Part shown: positions 22,917 through 32,450 of the stretch, piece after piece
Position numbering within the stretch: position 1 is the stretch's first letter
Layout: each line of letters begins with the position of its first letter
Assembly: GCA_037178625.1 (NCBI GenBank)
Contig: CM074132.1
Location: forward strand, 2,170,001 to 2,234,000
Reading direction: 5' to 3'
Source: Skeletonema tropicum
Taxonomy: Eukaryota; Bacillariophyta; Thalassiosirophyceae; Thalassiosirales; Thalassiosiraceae
Length of the DNA: 64,000 nucleotides
The notes under the pieces: generated by a model
Databases searched by the model: none
What the model saw: only the letters and a program-made list of their open reading frames with translations
Told to the model about the DNA's origin: nothing
Translations under genes and position numbers: made by a program

Positions 22917-23576
22917 ATGCACACGCTGGGGCCAAACCACGGATATATTATTATATCATTACCATTCCTCTCAAAGATCAGTGTTCTTAGAGAGTTTCTT
23001 TCGTATGAGGGTATTATCTCATCGGTCCTTCCACTCCTCTGGGGATCTAATGAAGCTATGATCCGCATACCTGCAGGAGCACGTGAGGATCATACAGATG
23101 ATCAGGAGAGCGCATCACAAGTAGGACAACAACCACGACGGGATTGTTTGAAAGCATCCCTCCTCTTCATGCGAACGCTCACAGGAGGTTGTAAGCATCG
23201 CATCAAAAAGTTCCTCCCTGATCATGAAGTGCCGTTTTCTCAGATCATGGAATTGCTCAAGCAAAAAGTCAAGACCGTCGATATGATGGAAGTCAAGTCC
23301 AAGCATCGCATTCATCAAATTGCTATGACTGAAGCGCGCATGATAATTGGAGTCTTCGTTGAAGAAGGCGGAAACCATCAGCACTGCGTCTTTATCGATG
23401 ACACTAATGGTCCTCAAGGGAGTATTAGCGATCCTTTGCCTGGGTGTGAGAAGAGGATGGCTCGATGCGACGAAACATTGGAAATGCTTGGAATCACTGA
23501 GTTCAGCTCCTTATTCTTCGTTGAAAGTATCGAAGTAAGCCAGAAGACGATGAGGGCATTAAAAAGGACCCACTAA
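22917..23576 (+). CDS. Hypothetical protein beside the dead glycosyltransferase copy
   Basis: A 219-codon frame. The part from about residue 50 looks coding: it is balanced in composition and holds GCKHRIKKFLPDHEVPFSQI, KSKHRIHQIAMTEARMIIGV and HCVFIDDTNGPQGSISDPL. The H-C-V-F-I-D ... I-S-D-P-L order is reminiscent of the His and Asp/Asn half of papain-fold peptidase-like domains encoded by multicopy diatom elements, but no catalytic Cys is evident here and I do not assign a family. The first 50 residues may be spurious, with translation starting at an internal ATG or an unseen exon. Its position in a repeat-rich stretch suggests a mobile-element remnant. Confidence 0.35.
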   Translation: MHTLGPNHGYIIISLPFLSKISVLREFLSYEGIISSVLPLLWGSNEAMIRIPAGAREDHTDDQESASQVGQQPRRDCLKASLLFMRTLTGGCKHRIKKFLPDHEVPFSQIMELLKQKVKTVDMMEVKSKHRIHQIAMTEARMIIGVFVEEGGNHQHCVFIDDTNGPQGSISDPLPGCEKRMARCDETLEMLGITEFSSLFFVESIEVSQKTMRALKRTH

Positions 23577-23726
23577 ATCTTTTCCTTCCACAGTTGAATA
23601 TGTCTTCAGCTATTCTCAACATAGGTATAGTAGTCATAAATATTGAGTATTAGGTTTGATTCTTAACGACTCATGCGCACATTGATGATGCCACTTGCAT
23701 CGGACTAACCCCAGCCCAAATAGAAC

Positions 23727-24372
23727 CTCTCAGATCTGCTGCGAGGCTGCAACATCGCTTGTACATGAGCAATCCGTCTGAGCAGTACTAATGGGCTTGT
23801 ATAGTATCGCCAACGAGTATGATGGGTCACTAGAAGCTGCTCATGCGCATTATGACGACGCTAGACAGTATACGGCTAAATGAGGTGCTGCTGGCCAGCT
23901 TTCTCTGGACCTCTCAGATCAGCTACGAGGCTGCAGCATCGCTTGTACATGAGCAATCCGTCTGAGCAGTACTAATGGGCTTGTATAGTATCACCAACGA
24001 GTATGATGGGCCACTAGAAGCTGCTCATGCGCATTATGACGACGCTAGACAGTATACGGCTAAATGAGGTGCTGCTGGCCAGCTTGCTCTGGACCTCTCA
24101 GATCAGCTACGAGGCTGCAACATCGCTCGTACATGAGCAATCCGTCTGAGCAGTACTAATGGGCTTGTATAGTATCGCCAACGAGTATGATGGGCCACTA
24201 GAAGCTGCTCATGCGCATGATAACTGCGCTAGACAGTATACGGCTAAATGAGGTGCTGCTGGCCAGCTTGCTCTGGACCTCTCAGATCAGCTACGAGGCT
24301 GCAGCATCGCTTGTACATGAGCAATCCGTCTGAGCAGTACTAATGGGCTTGTATAGTATCGCCAACGAGTAT
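23727..24372 (+). repeat. Tandem array, 184-bp unit, 3.5 copies
   Basis: Units begin at 23727, 23911, 24095 and 24279, exactly 184 bases apart, and the fourth breaks off near 24372. Copies differ at only a few positions. A more divergent half-unit may precede the array (CTCATGCGCA near 23671). The unit length is not a multiple of three and each unit carries stops, so the array cannot encode an in-frame protein repeat. It resembles a young satellite. Confidence 0.92.
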
Positions 24373-25315
24373 AGAGCTTCATAGAGGTGCACAATAGAAC
24401 CAGACCTTGATCGTCTTGCGACTTGATCGAGAGCATGATCGCTGTCGACATAAGCTCGAAAGATATGGGCTGACCGAATCGAGGGAAATGTCTGGAAGAA
24501 CTTCCTCCTTAATATCCATCCGTCTTGTAGTCGATTAGGTCTAATCTTGATCAGGAATTGGCCGTTTAAATCAATGTTTGGCTCTTGGGATCAAATACCA
24601 ATGGGCGTTATGATGCTTCTTGAGACACGAGAATACATGGAATTCAATCTTGATTTAACTTGTCCCTGTCGAGGAAGTGTAAGACAAGAATGGCTCCTCC
24701 AACGTTAAACATTTTGTCAAGAGCATCTTACCAAGAGGTAGTTCCATATTCAGCGTCGAGTTGAATATTTGCAGTCTTTTCTTGGGAACATGGCTGACCT
24801 AACACGCAGGCGCAGCATCATCATTGATGCCACGTACGCTGGTGTATCCAGCCATATCAACGGGGTTGCTTTCCTTAATATCGTTGGGCGGAATCAGGAG
24901 TTTACCAGCTCTAGGTTTCCACATATCTCTTCTCCCCTATTAATTCAAGCGATCATCCTTTGAAATAGTATCACCGTCCAACTCGTGTTCAGTGATCGTC
25001 GTCATCATCCACCTATTCCAACACGGGTTGGCATAATATTCACCTGTTCCTCCTTCAAGGAGCCATCGGCAAATTGCACATCAGTTAGAGACACATTTGT
25101 AGAAAGGGGCTGTAGTTGTGCTTCATCCAGAACCGGCCCTATTTCATCGACTAAGCACGGAGTCACCTTGCCAAAGCCTGCGCTTCGTTCAGATTTGGTA
25201 AGACGACCTTGGCCTTGCATGGAGTGCAATTCAAGATGCATTTACGTTGCTGCAATTGGGCGAAGGCTTCGTATCAATTTACCGGTCAAGTCAGTACCGT
25301 CCGGGAACTGAGAAT
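24373..25315. other. No gene supported
   Basis: Short frames at 24769-24963 (+) and 25005-25241 (-) have somewhat protein-like composition but no motif, and neither is flanked by matching exons. The region lies between the satellite array and the hAT element and may hold decayed mobile DNA. Confidence 0.4.
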
Positions 25316-25323
25316 GCTTGGAT
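25316..25323 (+). repeat. 8-bp target-site duplication, left
   Basis: GCTTGGAT directly precedes the left end of the hAT element and is repeated exactly at 26576-26583 after its right end. Eight bases is the expected size for hAT insertions. Confidence 0.95.
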
Positions 25324-26575
25324 TAGCGTAATGGAATTTCAAAAGGGTGAAATTTCACTACTGCAACTTTCGTGAAATTTACAGGGTGAAAGTTGCACCA
25401 ATTTTGGCCAACAATGAAATTTCACAAAAATTCTGGCGCGAACGGATGGTACTGAACCAACACGTAGCACAAAAATAACCTAAGACCCTTCATTCCTTGC
25501 AGTATCAAAAGTATCGTAGTGAGCGCACTGCAACAAAGCAAGCTGAGTTGGATGAGCTGATGGAGCACTTCAAGAAGGAAAATATTTGGAAGATGTTTGA
25601 TGTTGTTATTGCCTTCACGCTCCCTTTCAAGGAAGCACATTTGGCTTGTTCCCGCAAGGATATGCCACTTAGTGCTTACCCCCTCTTGGTTCAAGCGCTG
25701 CGCAATGATATTAACAAGTGTCTCACTCCCGAGTTTGATGAACTTCTTGGTCAGGGCTCAAGAGCAGAAGTTGCTGGTATGATCCGTGAACGTTTCAATA
25801 TGGATGGTGTTGATCCCAGCGGACTGAAGGTTGGTTTACTCGATGAGCATCACTTGATGTGTTTCCTCTGTGACCCAAACTCTCGTGTGTGGAGGGAGTT
25901 GTTCTACCTGCAGACTAACAAGGCTGCGCTCGTAAGGAAGATGATCGAGTGGTATGTGCCTTTGGGTGAAGATGGTTCTGATGAGATGCGGAGGAGAGTT
26001 AAAAAGGATTTTGAGGACTTTGATACTCAAAACAATGACTGGTTTCATTCTTTTGACGTTCCACTTCCATCGCTTCCATCTTTGGAACAGCTGCAACAGA
26101 ACAACAAGTCTTTTAGTATCAAAAATGTGGTACAGTATGTGGAATCAACTGGTGCTATTTCTGGTCGCATCACGTGGTTTGAATGTTATGCAGGATCATC
26201 TGACTTCTATCGATTGGTTGCTAAGCCTCTAATGTCTATGGGAACTGTCGGATCGATGGATTGTGAGCGTAGGGCCAAACCTCTGAAGAACAGCATTCTT
26301 GTGAAGGATAGGAATAGGATGAAGGATCCAACTGGTGTTGCACTTCTTCGAGGGAAGGAAAACCTCCGTCATATCATGGATGCGAAGAAGATGCTTGGAA
26401 AGAAGCTTGCTGACAGTCTCTCTTAGAGTGATGTGTTGACTGCAGAGTGCAAAGTATTACGACTATCTCAGGATAAGCTAGAGTGAAATTTAATCCCTTG
26501 AAATTTCTGAAATTTCTGAAATTTCAACCTGCAATTTTCAACCCCCTCCAAAAATGGTGAAATTCCATTACGCTA
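25324..26575 (+). mobile_element. hAT-superfamily DNA transposon, internally shortened
   Basis: The element is 1252 bp. It begins TAGCGTAATGGAATTTCA and ends with the exact inverted complement, an 18-bp perfect terminal inverted repeat of the TAGNG type known from hAT elements. It is flanked by the perfect 8-bp duplication GCTTGGAT. Both subterminal regions are packed with GAAATTTC/GTGAAATTTCAC motifs, likely transposase-binding sites. It encodes one frame (25497-26426) that covers only the end of a hAT transposase. Intact ends and target duplication suggest a fairly recent insertion, probably mobilised in trans by a full-length relative. Confidence 0.92.
25497..26426 (+). CDS. hAT transposase, C-terminal part (about 309 codons)
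   Basis: The frame starts inside the element without an obvious first Met context (the first plausible codon follows TTGCAGTATCAAAAG) and ends 150 bases before the right terminus. The C-terminal third has a hAT dimerisation-like block: W-F-E-C-Y, then a helix and GSMDCERRAKPLKNSILVKD, corresponding to the conserved S-x-x-x-E-R segment. The N-terminal BED finger and the first catalytic acidic residues are absent, so the product should not be active on its own. An upstream splice acceptor at the TTGCAG near 25500 is possible and would mean the remainder was deleted from this copy. Confidence 0.65.
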   Translation: MQYQKYRSERTATKQAELDELMEHFKKENIWKMFDVVIAFTLPFKEAHLACSRKDMPLSAYPLLVQALRNDINKCLTPEFDELLGQGSRAEVAGMIRERFNMDGVDPSGLKVGLLDEHHLMCFLCDPNSRVWRELFYLQTNKAALVRKMIEWYVPLGEDGSDEMRRRVKKDFEDFDTQNNDWFHSFDVPLPSLPSLEQLQQNNKSFSIKNVVQYVESTGAISGRITWFECYAGSSDFYRLVAKPLMSMGTVGSMDCERRAKPLKNSILVKDRNRMKDPTGVALLRGKENLRHIMDAKKMLGKKLADSLS

Positions 26576-26583
26576 GCTTGGAT
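26576..26583 (+). repeat. 8-bp target-site duplication, right
   Basis: GCTTGGAT, identical to the left duplication at 25316-25323. Confidence 0.95.
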
Positions 26584-27027
26584 AGGAATAATAAGACCAG
26601 GTTCATGCACAGAAGCGTCTCAAACTCAAGCAAACTCCGATTATTTACAGGAGAATTACTGAAGTCTAAAAAGTCAGACTAAAGTCTCATTATGAGCAGC
26701 AGACAACAAAATCACCTCATTCTCTTCAGGGATCGTCTGCAACTTGCTAAGAACTTGCTAGTATTCGACCGGACATACTAAGGGAGAGCTAAAAAGTAAA
26801 GACTAACTCTACTAACCATGTAAAGCGTTAGCGTACATGTAGGTAAGTTATACTTACTTAGTATGGCTAGAGCTACTCGGAAAAACAGAATCTGTCCGTG
26901 GGCGGAAGAGTTGCGCTTTTTTAAAATCGACTACTAATTCCTACGTCCATGAATTAGAAATAAGCAGCTTAAAAAATAGAGTACAAACAAGCAACTTAAA
27001 AAAATATGCGTACAAACCAGGCTCGAG

Positions 27028-27204
27028 TTACGAGTTAGCTACAGATCGTTGGAAGGGCCCCTTCACTATCACAAGAATCCATGTCAATGGTAACATCACT
27101 ATTCAACTCACCCAACATCTACAAGAGCGTCTCAACATCCGACGCGTCAAGCCCTACAGGCAACCTACACCTCAAGTCTTACAACAAATCGTTGCGCCCT
27201 CTTA
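27028..27204 (+). pseudogene. Ty3-type retroelement, end of integrase
   Basis: A frame reading RWKGPFTITRIHVNGNITIQ then NIRRVKPYRQPT ends at a TAG near 27202-27204. The order W-K/R-G-P-F ... V-N-G-N-(I/V)-T-I ... R-R-V-K-P-Y is the usual C-terminal tail of Ty3/gypsy integrases. No reverse transcriptase, RNase H or integrase core is visible upstream in the 26.6-27.0 kb stretch. Only the tail of the element is left. Confidence 0.7.
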
Positions 27205-27399
27205 GGAGGGGTAGAATGTCACACCTACGTAGTGTCGGACATCAATCAAATTCATATTTATGTTATCTGGTTTCTCGTTTCTCAATATGTTTCGGAATGC
27301 TTTCTCGCGGCCATCGCCAATGAAAGCACAAGTTGAACCGAACCCAAAAACGTTGATCGTTTCCTTTATATTTTAAGTCATAATAATTCTATTCGTTAC
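27205..27399 (+). mobile_element. Probable polypurine tract and 3' LTR remnant
   Basis: The integrase stop is followed at once by GAGGGGTAGAATG, a purine-rich tract, and then TGTCAC at 27217, which looks like the start of an LTR. A TG...CA terminus could be GTTACA ending at 27399 or GGACA ending near 27443. No partner LTR lies in the window, so the end is uncertain. Confidence 0.5.
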
Positions 27400-27517
27400 A
27401 TCTATTGATCAATAATAAGCTCAATTGTTAGCAAGATTGGACACAGTGGGACATGCAATTTGCCCAAATGTTACTTGCATACTCTGCCTCACCTCCCTCT
27501 GTATGTCTTCGTACTAG

Positions 27518-28544
27518 AGATATGGGTCATGTACAAAAAGGCACTAGCTTGTTTCTGGACTACCGAGGAAATTGACCTTTCCTCCGACCTCAAAGATTGG
27601 GAAGGTCTAGCCGACAACGAACGTCATTTCGTCTCCCACGTCCTTGCCTTTTTTGCTGCCTCCGATGGTATTGTCAACGAGAACCTCTCCAGTAACTTTG
27701 CTACTGAGGTGCAAAGCCCTGAGGCACGCTTCTTCTACGGATTTCAAATTGCGGTTGAAAATATTCATAGGTAACAAGATGAAAAAAATGTGTAGGCTTT
27801 TACATTGGCTCGTACATACACCATTGACACTCACCTGTTTCCTGGTTTCTGGTATATGTTTACATACATTATAATCTACACAACATTCAAAGCGAAACCT
27901 ATTCGTTGTTAATTGACACATACATTAAGGACCAAAAGACCAAGTCTCGTATTCTCAATGCCATCGAGACCATTCCCTGTGTTCAAAAGAAGGCTCACTG
28001 GGCTCTCCGGTGGTGCGACTCCAACAACGCTTCCTTCGCCGAACGTATCATCGCCTTTGCAGCCGTGGAGGGTATCTTTTTCAGTGGCAGTTTCTGCGCC
28101 ATCTTTTGGTTGAAGAAGCGTGGTCTCATGCCTGGCCTTTGTTTCTCCAATGAGCTTATCTCGCGTGATGAGGGTCTACATTGTGACTTTGCCTGCCTTC
28201 TTTACAGCAAGCTCGTGAACAAATTGCCTGTTATCCGTATTGACGAGATTATAACTAATGCTGTCCAGATCGAGAAGGAGTTTGTGGTGGAGGCCCTTCC
28301 TGTTTCCCTGATTGGTATGAACGGAGACCTCATGTGCCAGTACATTGAGTTCTGTGCTGATCGTTTGTTGGCTGCCCTTGGATGCCCCAAGCAATACGGA
28401 GCTGCCAATCCATTTGAATGGATGGAGATGATCAGTCTGCAGGGGAAAACTAACTTCTTCGAGAGGCGCGTTGGAGAGTATGCTAAGAGTGGTGTTGGTG
28501 TAGCCCAGGAGGATCAAGTGTTCAGCCTCGACGCAGACTTCTGA
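27518..28544 (+). CDS. Ribonucleotide reductase small subunit (R2), 5' end not located
   Basis: Exons 27518-27770 and 27893-28544 (intron 122 nt, GTAACA donor, phase 2) encode the R2 core. All di-iron ligands are present in class Ia order: Asp in AASDGIV, E-x-x-H in ENIHS, Glu in AVEGIFF and E-x-x-H in DEGLH. The radical tyrosine follows in HSETY. The C-terminal tail FSLDADF is the R1-binding peptide. The protein reduces ribonucleotides to deoxyribonucleotides with R1 in the cytosol. The usual 40-60 N-terminal residues ending (R)-F-V-x-F-P-I are not found immediately upstream; a CTAG acceptor at 27516-27517 suggests a further 5' exon, but the upstream DNA is retroelement and hAT sequence. Either the first intron is very long and invaded, or the 5' end was lost. 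Confidence 0.88.
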
Positions 28545-28862
28545 ATTACTCCTATATCTCCCTAATATAGTGCGCTGTTCGATCATCACTGAATGCTGAT
28601 TAGTAGTCTTTCTTTAGTTTATGTTGTTGTATACGATCTTGACATATTAGTCTCACGCTTATAGCATCAAATTTGAATATATCAATAGCACACAAGTTGG
28701 ATCCTCAATCAGGCCGATGAAATAAGCCTCAGCAGTATAATATCCGACATCTCTTGCAACCATGACACCAAAACAGCACTTGACTGGAACCTGTGATCGG
28801 ACTTCAAATAGGTATTGTACTTGTTGCCACAAAAGAGAGGCCAAGCGACTTCCCTGATGCAT

Positions 28863-29019
28863 GGACTTAGGTTTGATGTAAGTCCCAAAAACTCAATTTG
28901 AAAAAAGTTCATACCAATTCCGTCCAAGGTAGATTTGAAATTGAAGTTAATCGTGGACTCAGGTTTGATGGTACTGAGTCCCAAAAACTCAATTTGAAAA
29001 AAGTTCACACCACTTCCGC
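28863..29019 (+). repeat. Imperfect direct repeat of about 60 bp
   Basis: The phrase beginning GGACT(T/C)AGGTTTGATG and continuing through CCCAAAAACTCAATTTGAAA occurs at 28863-28922 and again at 28955-29019 with a few differences. It lies in the otherwise empty 690 bases between the R2 and MORN genes. Confidence 0.8.
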
Positions 29020-29234
29020 CCTGTACATCTTGTAAAAGGTAGCAGACCCCAGAATCAAAACAAAGGGTGAGAACCCTACCTTAGGACTACTATTGAATAA
29101 TATGCTGCTTGCTTTGATTTGGGGTTGGCCGATCCGAGCTTGGCTCATAAATCCGATTTGCTTTGTTCTCAAAGAAGACATCATTGGCTGCATCGTCATC
29201 AACATCTGTCGGTATTATTTCACTTAACTTCAAA

Positions 29235-29585
29235 ATGAAGATTCATTATTCTGGTGGACTATACAGCGGTTCTGTTCGTAAGACGAAGTTGCGCAACAGC
29301 AGAGGAAAAGGAAAGGGCATGGCAAAGCACCGTTTCATTCCACACGGATGGGGCGTTTACGAGTTCAAGAGCGATGTAAAATACACGGGATTGTTCCGCG
29401 ATGGATTCGAACACGGATGGGGCTGCCTAACTTGGTCGAATGGAGACTCGTACACGTGCTACTTCCGAAAAGGTAGACCTGAAGCATCCTCATTGAGGCT
29501 TGTCAGAGAAGCTAAAAAATTGAAGACACAAGTTTCGAAACTGACTGCCACTTTGATTGAATACCAAAACAAGCAAGACATCTGA
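29235..29585 (+). CDS. Small MORN-repeat protein
   Basis: The start is ATG 29235 (MKIHYSGGLYSGSVRKTKLR), giving 116 residues. Three MORN-like units are visible: YSGGLYSGSV, then HGWGVYEFKSDVKYTGLFRD and EHGWGCLTWSNGDSYTCYF. The last 35 residues form a short coiled coil (REAKKLKTQVSKLTATLIEY). MORN units bind phospholipids or act as scaffolds; no further role can be read. The last 44 bases of the gene and its 3' flank are duplicated downstream (29717-29841). Confidence 0.75.
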   Translation: MKIHYSGGLYSGSVRKTKLRNSRGKGKGMAKHRFIPHGWGVYEFKSDVKYTGLFRDGFEHGWGCLTWSNGDSYTCYFRKGRPEASSLRLVREAKKLKTQVSKLTATLIEYQNKQDI

Positions 29586-29841
29586 GAGAAGCTGCACAAG
29601 CTAGAAGTAACTATGTATTAATGCCATTTACCTATCCAAAATGTGCCACATCTATGTAACACGAATAGAAGGCGATCAACAACACTAAATAGTTTAACCT
29701 ACACAATATTTTGCAATGACTGCCACTTTGATTGAATACCAAAACAAGCAAGACATCTGAGAGAAGCTGCACAAGCTAGAAGTAACTATGTATTAATGCC
29801 ATTTACCTATCCAAAATGTGCCACATCTATGTAACACGAAT
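29542..29841 (+). repeat. Tandem duplication of the MORN gene end
   Basis: Bases 29542-29666 (last codons, stop and 3' flank) recur at 29717-29841 at a constant offset of 175, apparently without change over 125 bases. The second copy has no promoter or start and is not a gene. Confidence 0.92.
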
Positions 29842-30060
29842 GATATTATAAATTATATATATGTATATTTGGTGCTGGAGCCGTGGCCGTGGCAGTGTTG
29901 GTTGGACGGAATGCACCCCTGGCGTTAGTTGATCCGCGAGAGAGGGCGACACATGTTTAACCCGAACAATATTTTGCAATGGCTTTGATAGATGACATGG
30001 GGAAAGACGCACGCAATAAATCCAACAATTTCACAGTGAGAGTTCTCTCTTCGTAATCTA

Positions 30061-30692
30061 TCACGGAGGTAAATCACTTTTGTCTCTTCTGCTGCTGGGT
30101 GCAGATGTCGATCCAAATCCACCAACACCACGTTGTGTCTCTGTCAATTCGTCAACCTGCACTGCATGAACCATTGAAATTCTTTCGAGGATTAATTGGG
30201 CAATGCGATCTCCAATGTAAACATGAAAATCCTCATGACCGAAATTGAAGAGAACCACACCTACATTTCCTCGATCTGTTTAAAAAATATATGAATATGA
30301 AATTTTGAGATGGGTTACAATGAAATAAGCGAGGCTGTTAATTTGTACTTCAATTTTAGCTTACAGTCAGCATCGACAACTCCAGCACCACAGCCGATCA
30401 TTCTCTTAACAGCAACACCACTACATAATACACAACAGAACAAAACGCAGGAATTAATATGAATGCATGATAACATAGCACACAATATCGAGCATTGTCG
30501 GACTTGCCTCCTTGGAGCGATACGGGCATAAGTTCCCTCTGGACAGGCAACACTCAAGTCAGTTTTAATAACTGCCATCCCCCCAGCAGGTACGACTTTA
30601 GGCTCCGCTGCACATAAATCAAACCCAGCAGATTCGGGTGACCAGCGAGTTGGCATAGTGGCATTAGGACTGAGGAGTTTTACCAATAGCAT
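30061..30692 (-). CDS. dut: dUTP diphosphatase (dUTPase), three exons
   Basis: Exons 30692-30508, 30420-30365 and 30275-30061 give 151 residues, the normal size of a trimeric dUTPase, starting [17 protein letters not shown]. All five motifs are present: (1) [10 protein letters not shown], (2) P-R-S-G-V-A, created exactly across the exon 1/2 junction, (3) G-V-V-D-A-D-Y-R-G-N-V, across exon 2/3, (4) [12 protein letters not shown], (5) [12 protein letters not shown]. The first intron has a GC donor (AG|GCAAGT) and a normal AG acceptor; the second is GT-AG. The enzyme hydrolyses dUTP to dUMP and pyrophosphate, supplying the thymidylate pathway and keeping uracil out of DNA. The frame stays open upstream to 30860, so a longer leader is possible. 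Confidence 0.92.
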
Positions 30693-32067
30693 GATGGGAG
30701 GTGTGGAAACAATGTAATAGAAGGCTGGAGATGTATCGCCATCTGCGGAAGTTAGATAGCTGAATAGGGTGGGGGCGGCTCTGGAGAGATAGACGAGATC
30801 TTCTTCATAGGACTGATCAAGCCAAACGAACGGTTCCCGGAAAAAAGGGTCCGTCCCCACCTCCTCTGTCCCGCGTCCGGTCGAGCTGCTGCGTACTAAT
30901 CTTGGGTAGACGGGACTTGTTTGTAGGGAATAGGAACACCAAATCTATCATGTATGCACCTCGTGCTGTACCCAGAGAGTGGCAGACAGTAAAATCTCTT
31001 TCATCAAGGAGTCTCATAGGAGTCCATTTAGCCATCTCAAATCTTTCATGCTTTGTAGGATCAAGGCATCGACCAAGGTCTTCCCACATATCAGGATATC
31101 CATCGGCGTTGCGCGGTAGAATCCAACTCAATAAAGTTGAAGTGAAAGGCTCGGATATCTCCCCTAGACGCCAGAAGTATCTAATACATAATGGCTTCTC
31201 TCATATATACCAGAAATTGCTTTTCGATGTCGGATGTCGGATCATAATAGCGAAATGACATCTCGTGGCGACTCCTCCGAAACACGAAGCTTTATCAACT
31301 TCAAGGCATGAGAATGAGCGGACCTGATTATGGAACTTGTTATTGATGGGATCTGTGAAGATCGACGACCAATATCTCATGTGGACTTGTAGACGCACAT
31401 TCATTGACATGAGCTGGTGACGGTACGGTGGTCATGTAGATGCGATATGTTGTTTGTGGAAGAGTGTGCCTCATAGCACGTTCCATTGACTCTTGAGTCA
31501 CATTCAAAGTAGCAGTTATGATGATGTTGAGTGATTCAGTTCTCAGCCACCCCGAGTAGGGTGAGTTGGATGACGTAGTATGAAGGATTCCACGAAGCAA
31601 GGATGGACGCCAACTTGCTCTCTAGATCGATGAAGTTGCGCACCAATGAGTTGTTCAGAAGTACCAAACACAGATTCAAGAGAGTAAAAGTAAAAGAAGC
31701 AAATGATTCGTTAGAGATAATGTGTTGGTAAATAGATGATTTTCTAACTTATTATCATTATTATGATCGCAGACAGAACGACAAGATGTTGCCCCCCAAA
31801 TCATACCAAAGACAAGCTGTAAACATTGTGGGTGGGGATACTTTTCAAAGAGATCGAACGGTAGTTTAACGACGGATTTATGGTCTGGCAAACCCTAAAG
31901 GAACTGTGCCCATCTTATCCCCTGGGGAGGACGAACACTCTGTTTAAGCCTCTCGACACCTTCAAAGGCTGCCATGACCCACCTTGGAAACCGACCGTTA
32001 CTATCTCTCTCGGACCCCAAACCGAGTACACCCGAAGGAGTAATGAAAAGCAGGGCCAATTTAATTA

Positions 32068-32289
32068 ATCGCCGGCCTTCCTCGGCGATACTGGGCCGTT
32101 ATTTGAATCGCCGGCTTTTCCTCAGCGATGAATGGGCCGTTATTTGAATCGCCGGCTTTACCTCAGCGATGAATGGGCCGTTATTTGAATCGCCGGCTTT
32201 ACCTCAGCGATGAATGGGCCGTTATTTGAATCGCCGGCTTTCCTCAGCGATGATGGGCCCATTTGTATAGCACCGGCTTCCACGGTGCT
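32068..32289 (+). repeat. Tandem array of about 41-bp units, each with an inverted repeat
   Basis: Six units occur in a row, separated by GGGCC(GTTATTTG)-type linkers. Each contains a potential hairpin around a GGC(T)TTCC-like loop. The first has the stem ATCGCCG/CGGCGAT (32068-32074 with 32083-32089). Middle units keep ATCGC/GCGAT. The last has AGCACCG/CGGTGCT (32269-32275 with 32283-32289). Stem bases change in pairs between the first and last unit while the loop stays similar. No open frame explains the array. Confidence 0.85.
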
Positions 32290-32364
32290 GAAGTTGATTG
32301 TCGCTTGATCTCATCCATCTATCAAAACTGAACAGAGGGTGAATCACTGTAATCATCGGCTGCG

Positions 32365-32450
32365 GCGATGTTTGCGGGTAAACGTTGTTGGAAGGCGGCG
32401 GTAGGCGGTGGCGATGCTTGCGGGTGAACGTCGTTGGAAGGCGGCGGTAG
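32365..32450 (+). repeat. 46-bp direct duplication
   Basis: The block starting GCGATGTTTGCGGG at 32365 is repeated at 32411 with four or so substitutions. It is G-rich and lies 75 bases after the hairpin array. Confidence 0.85.

Noticed and set aside
32068..32289. CRISPR-like array
   Set aside because: Units are contiguous repeats with no unique spacers, and the genome is eukaryotic.
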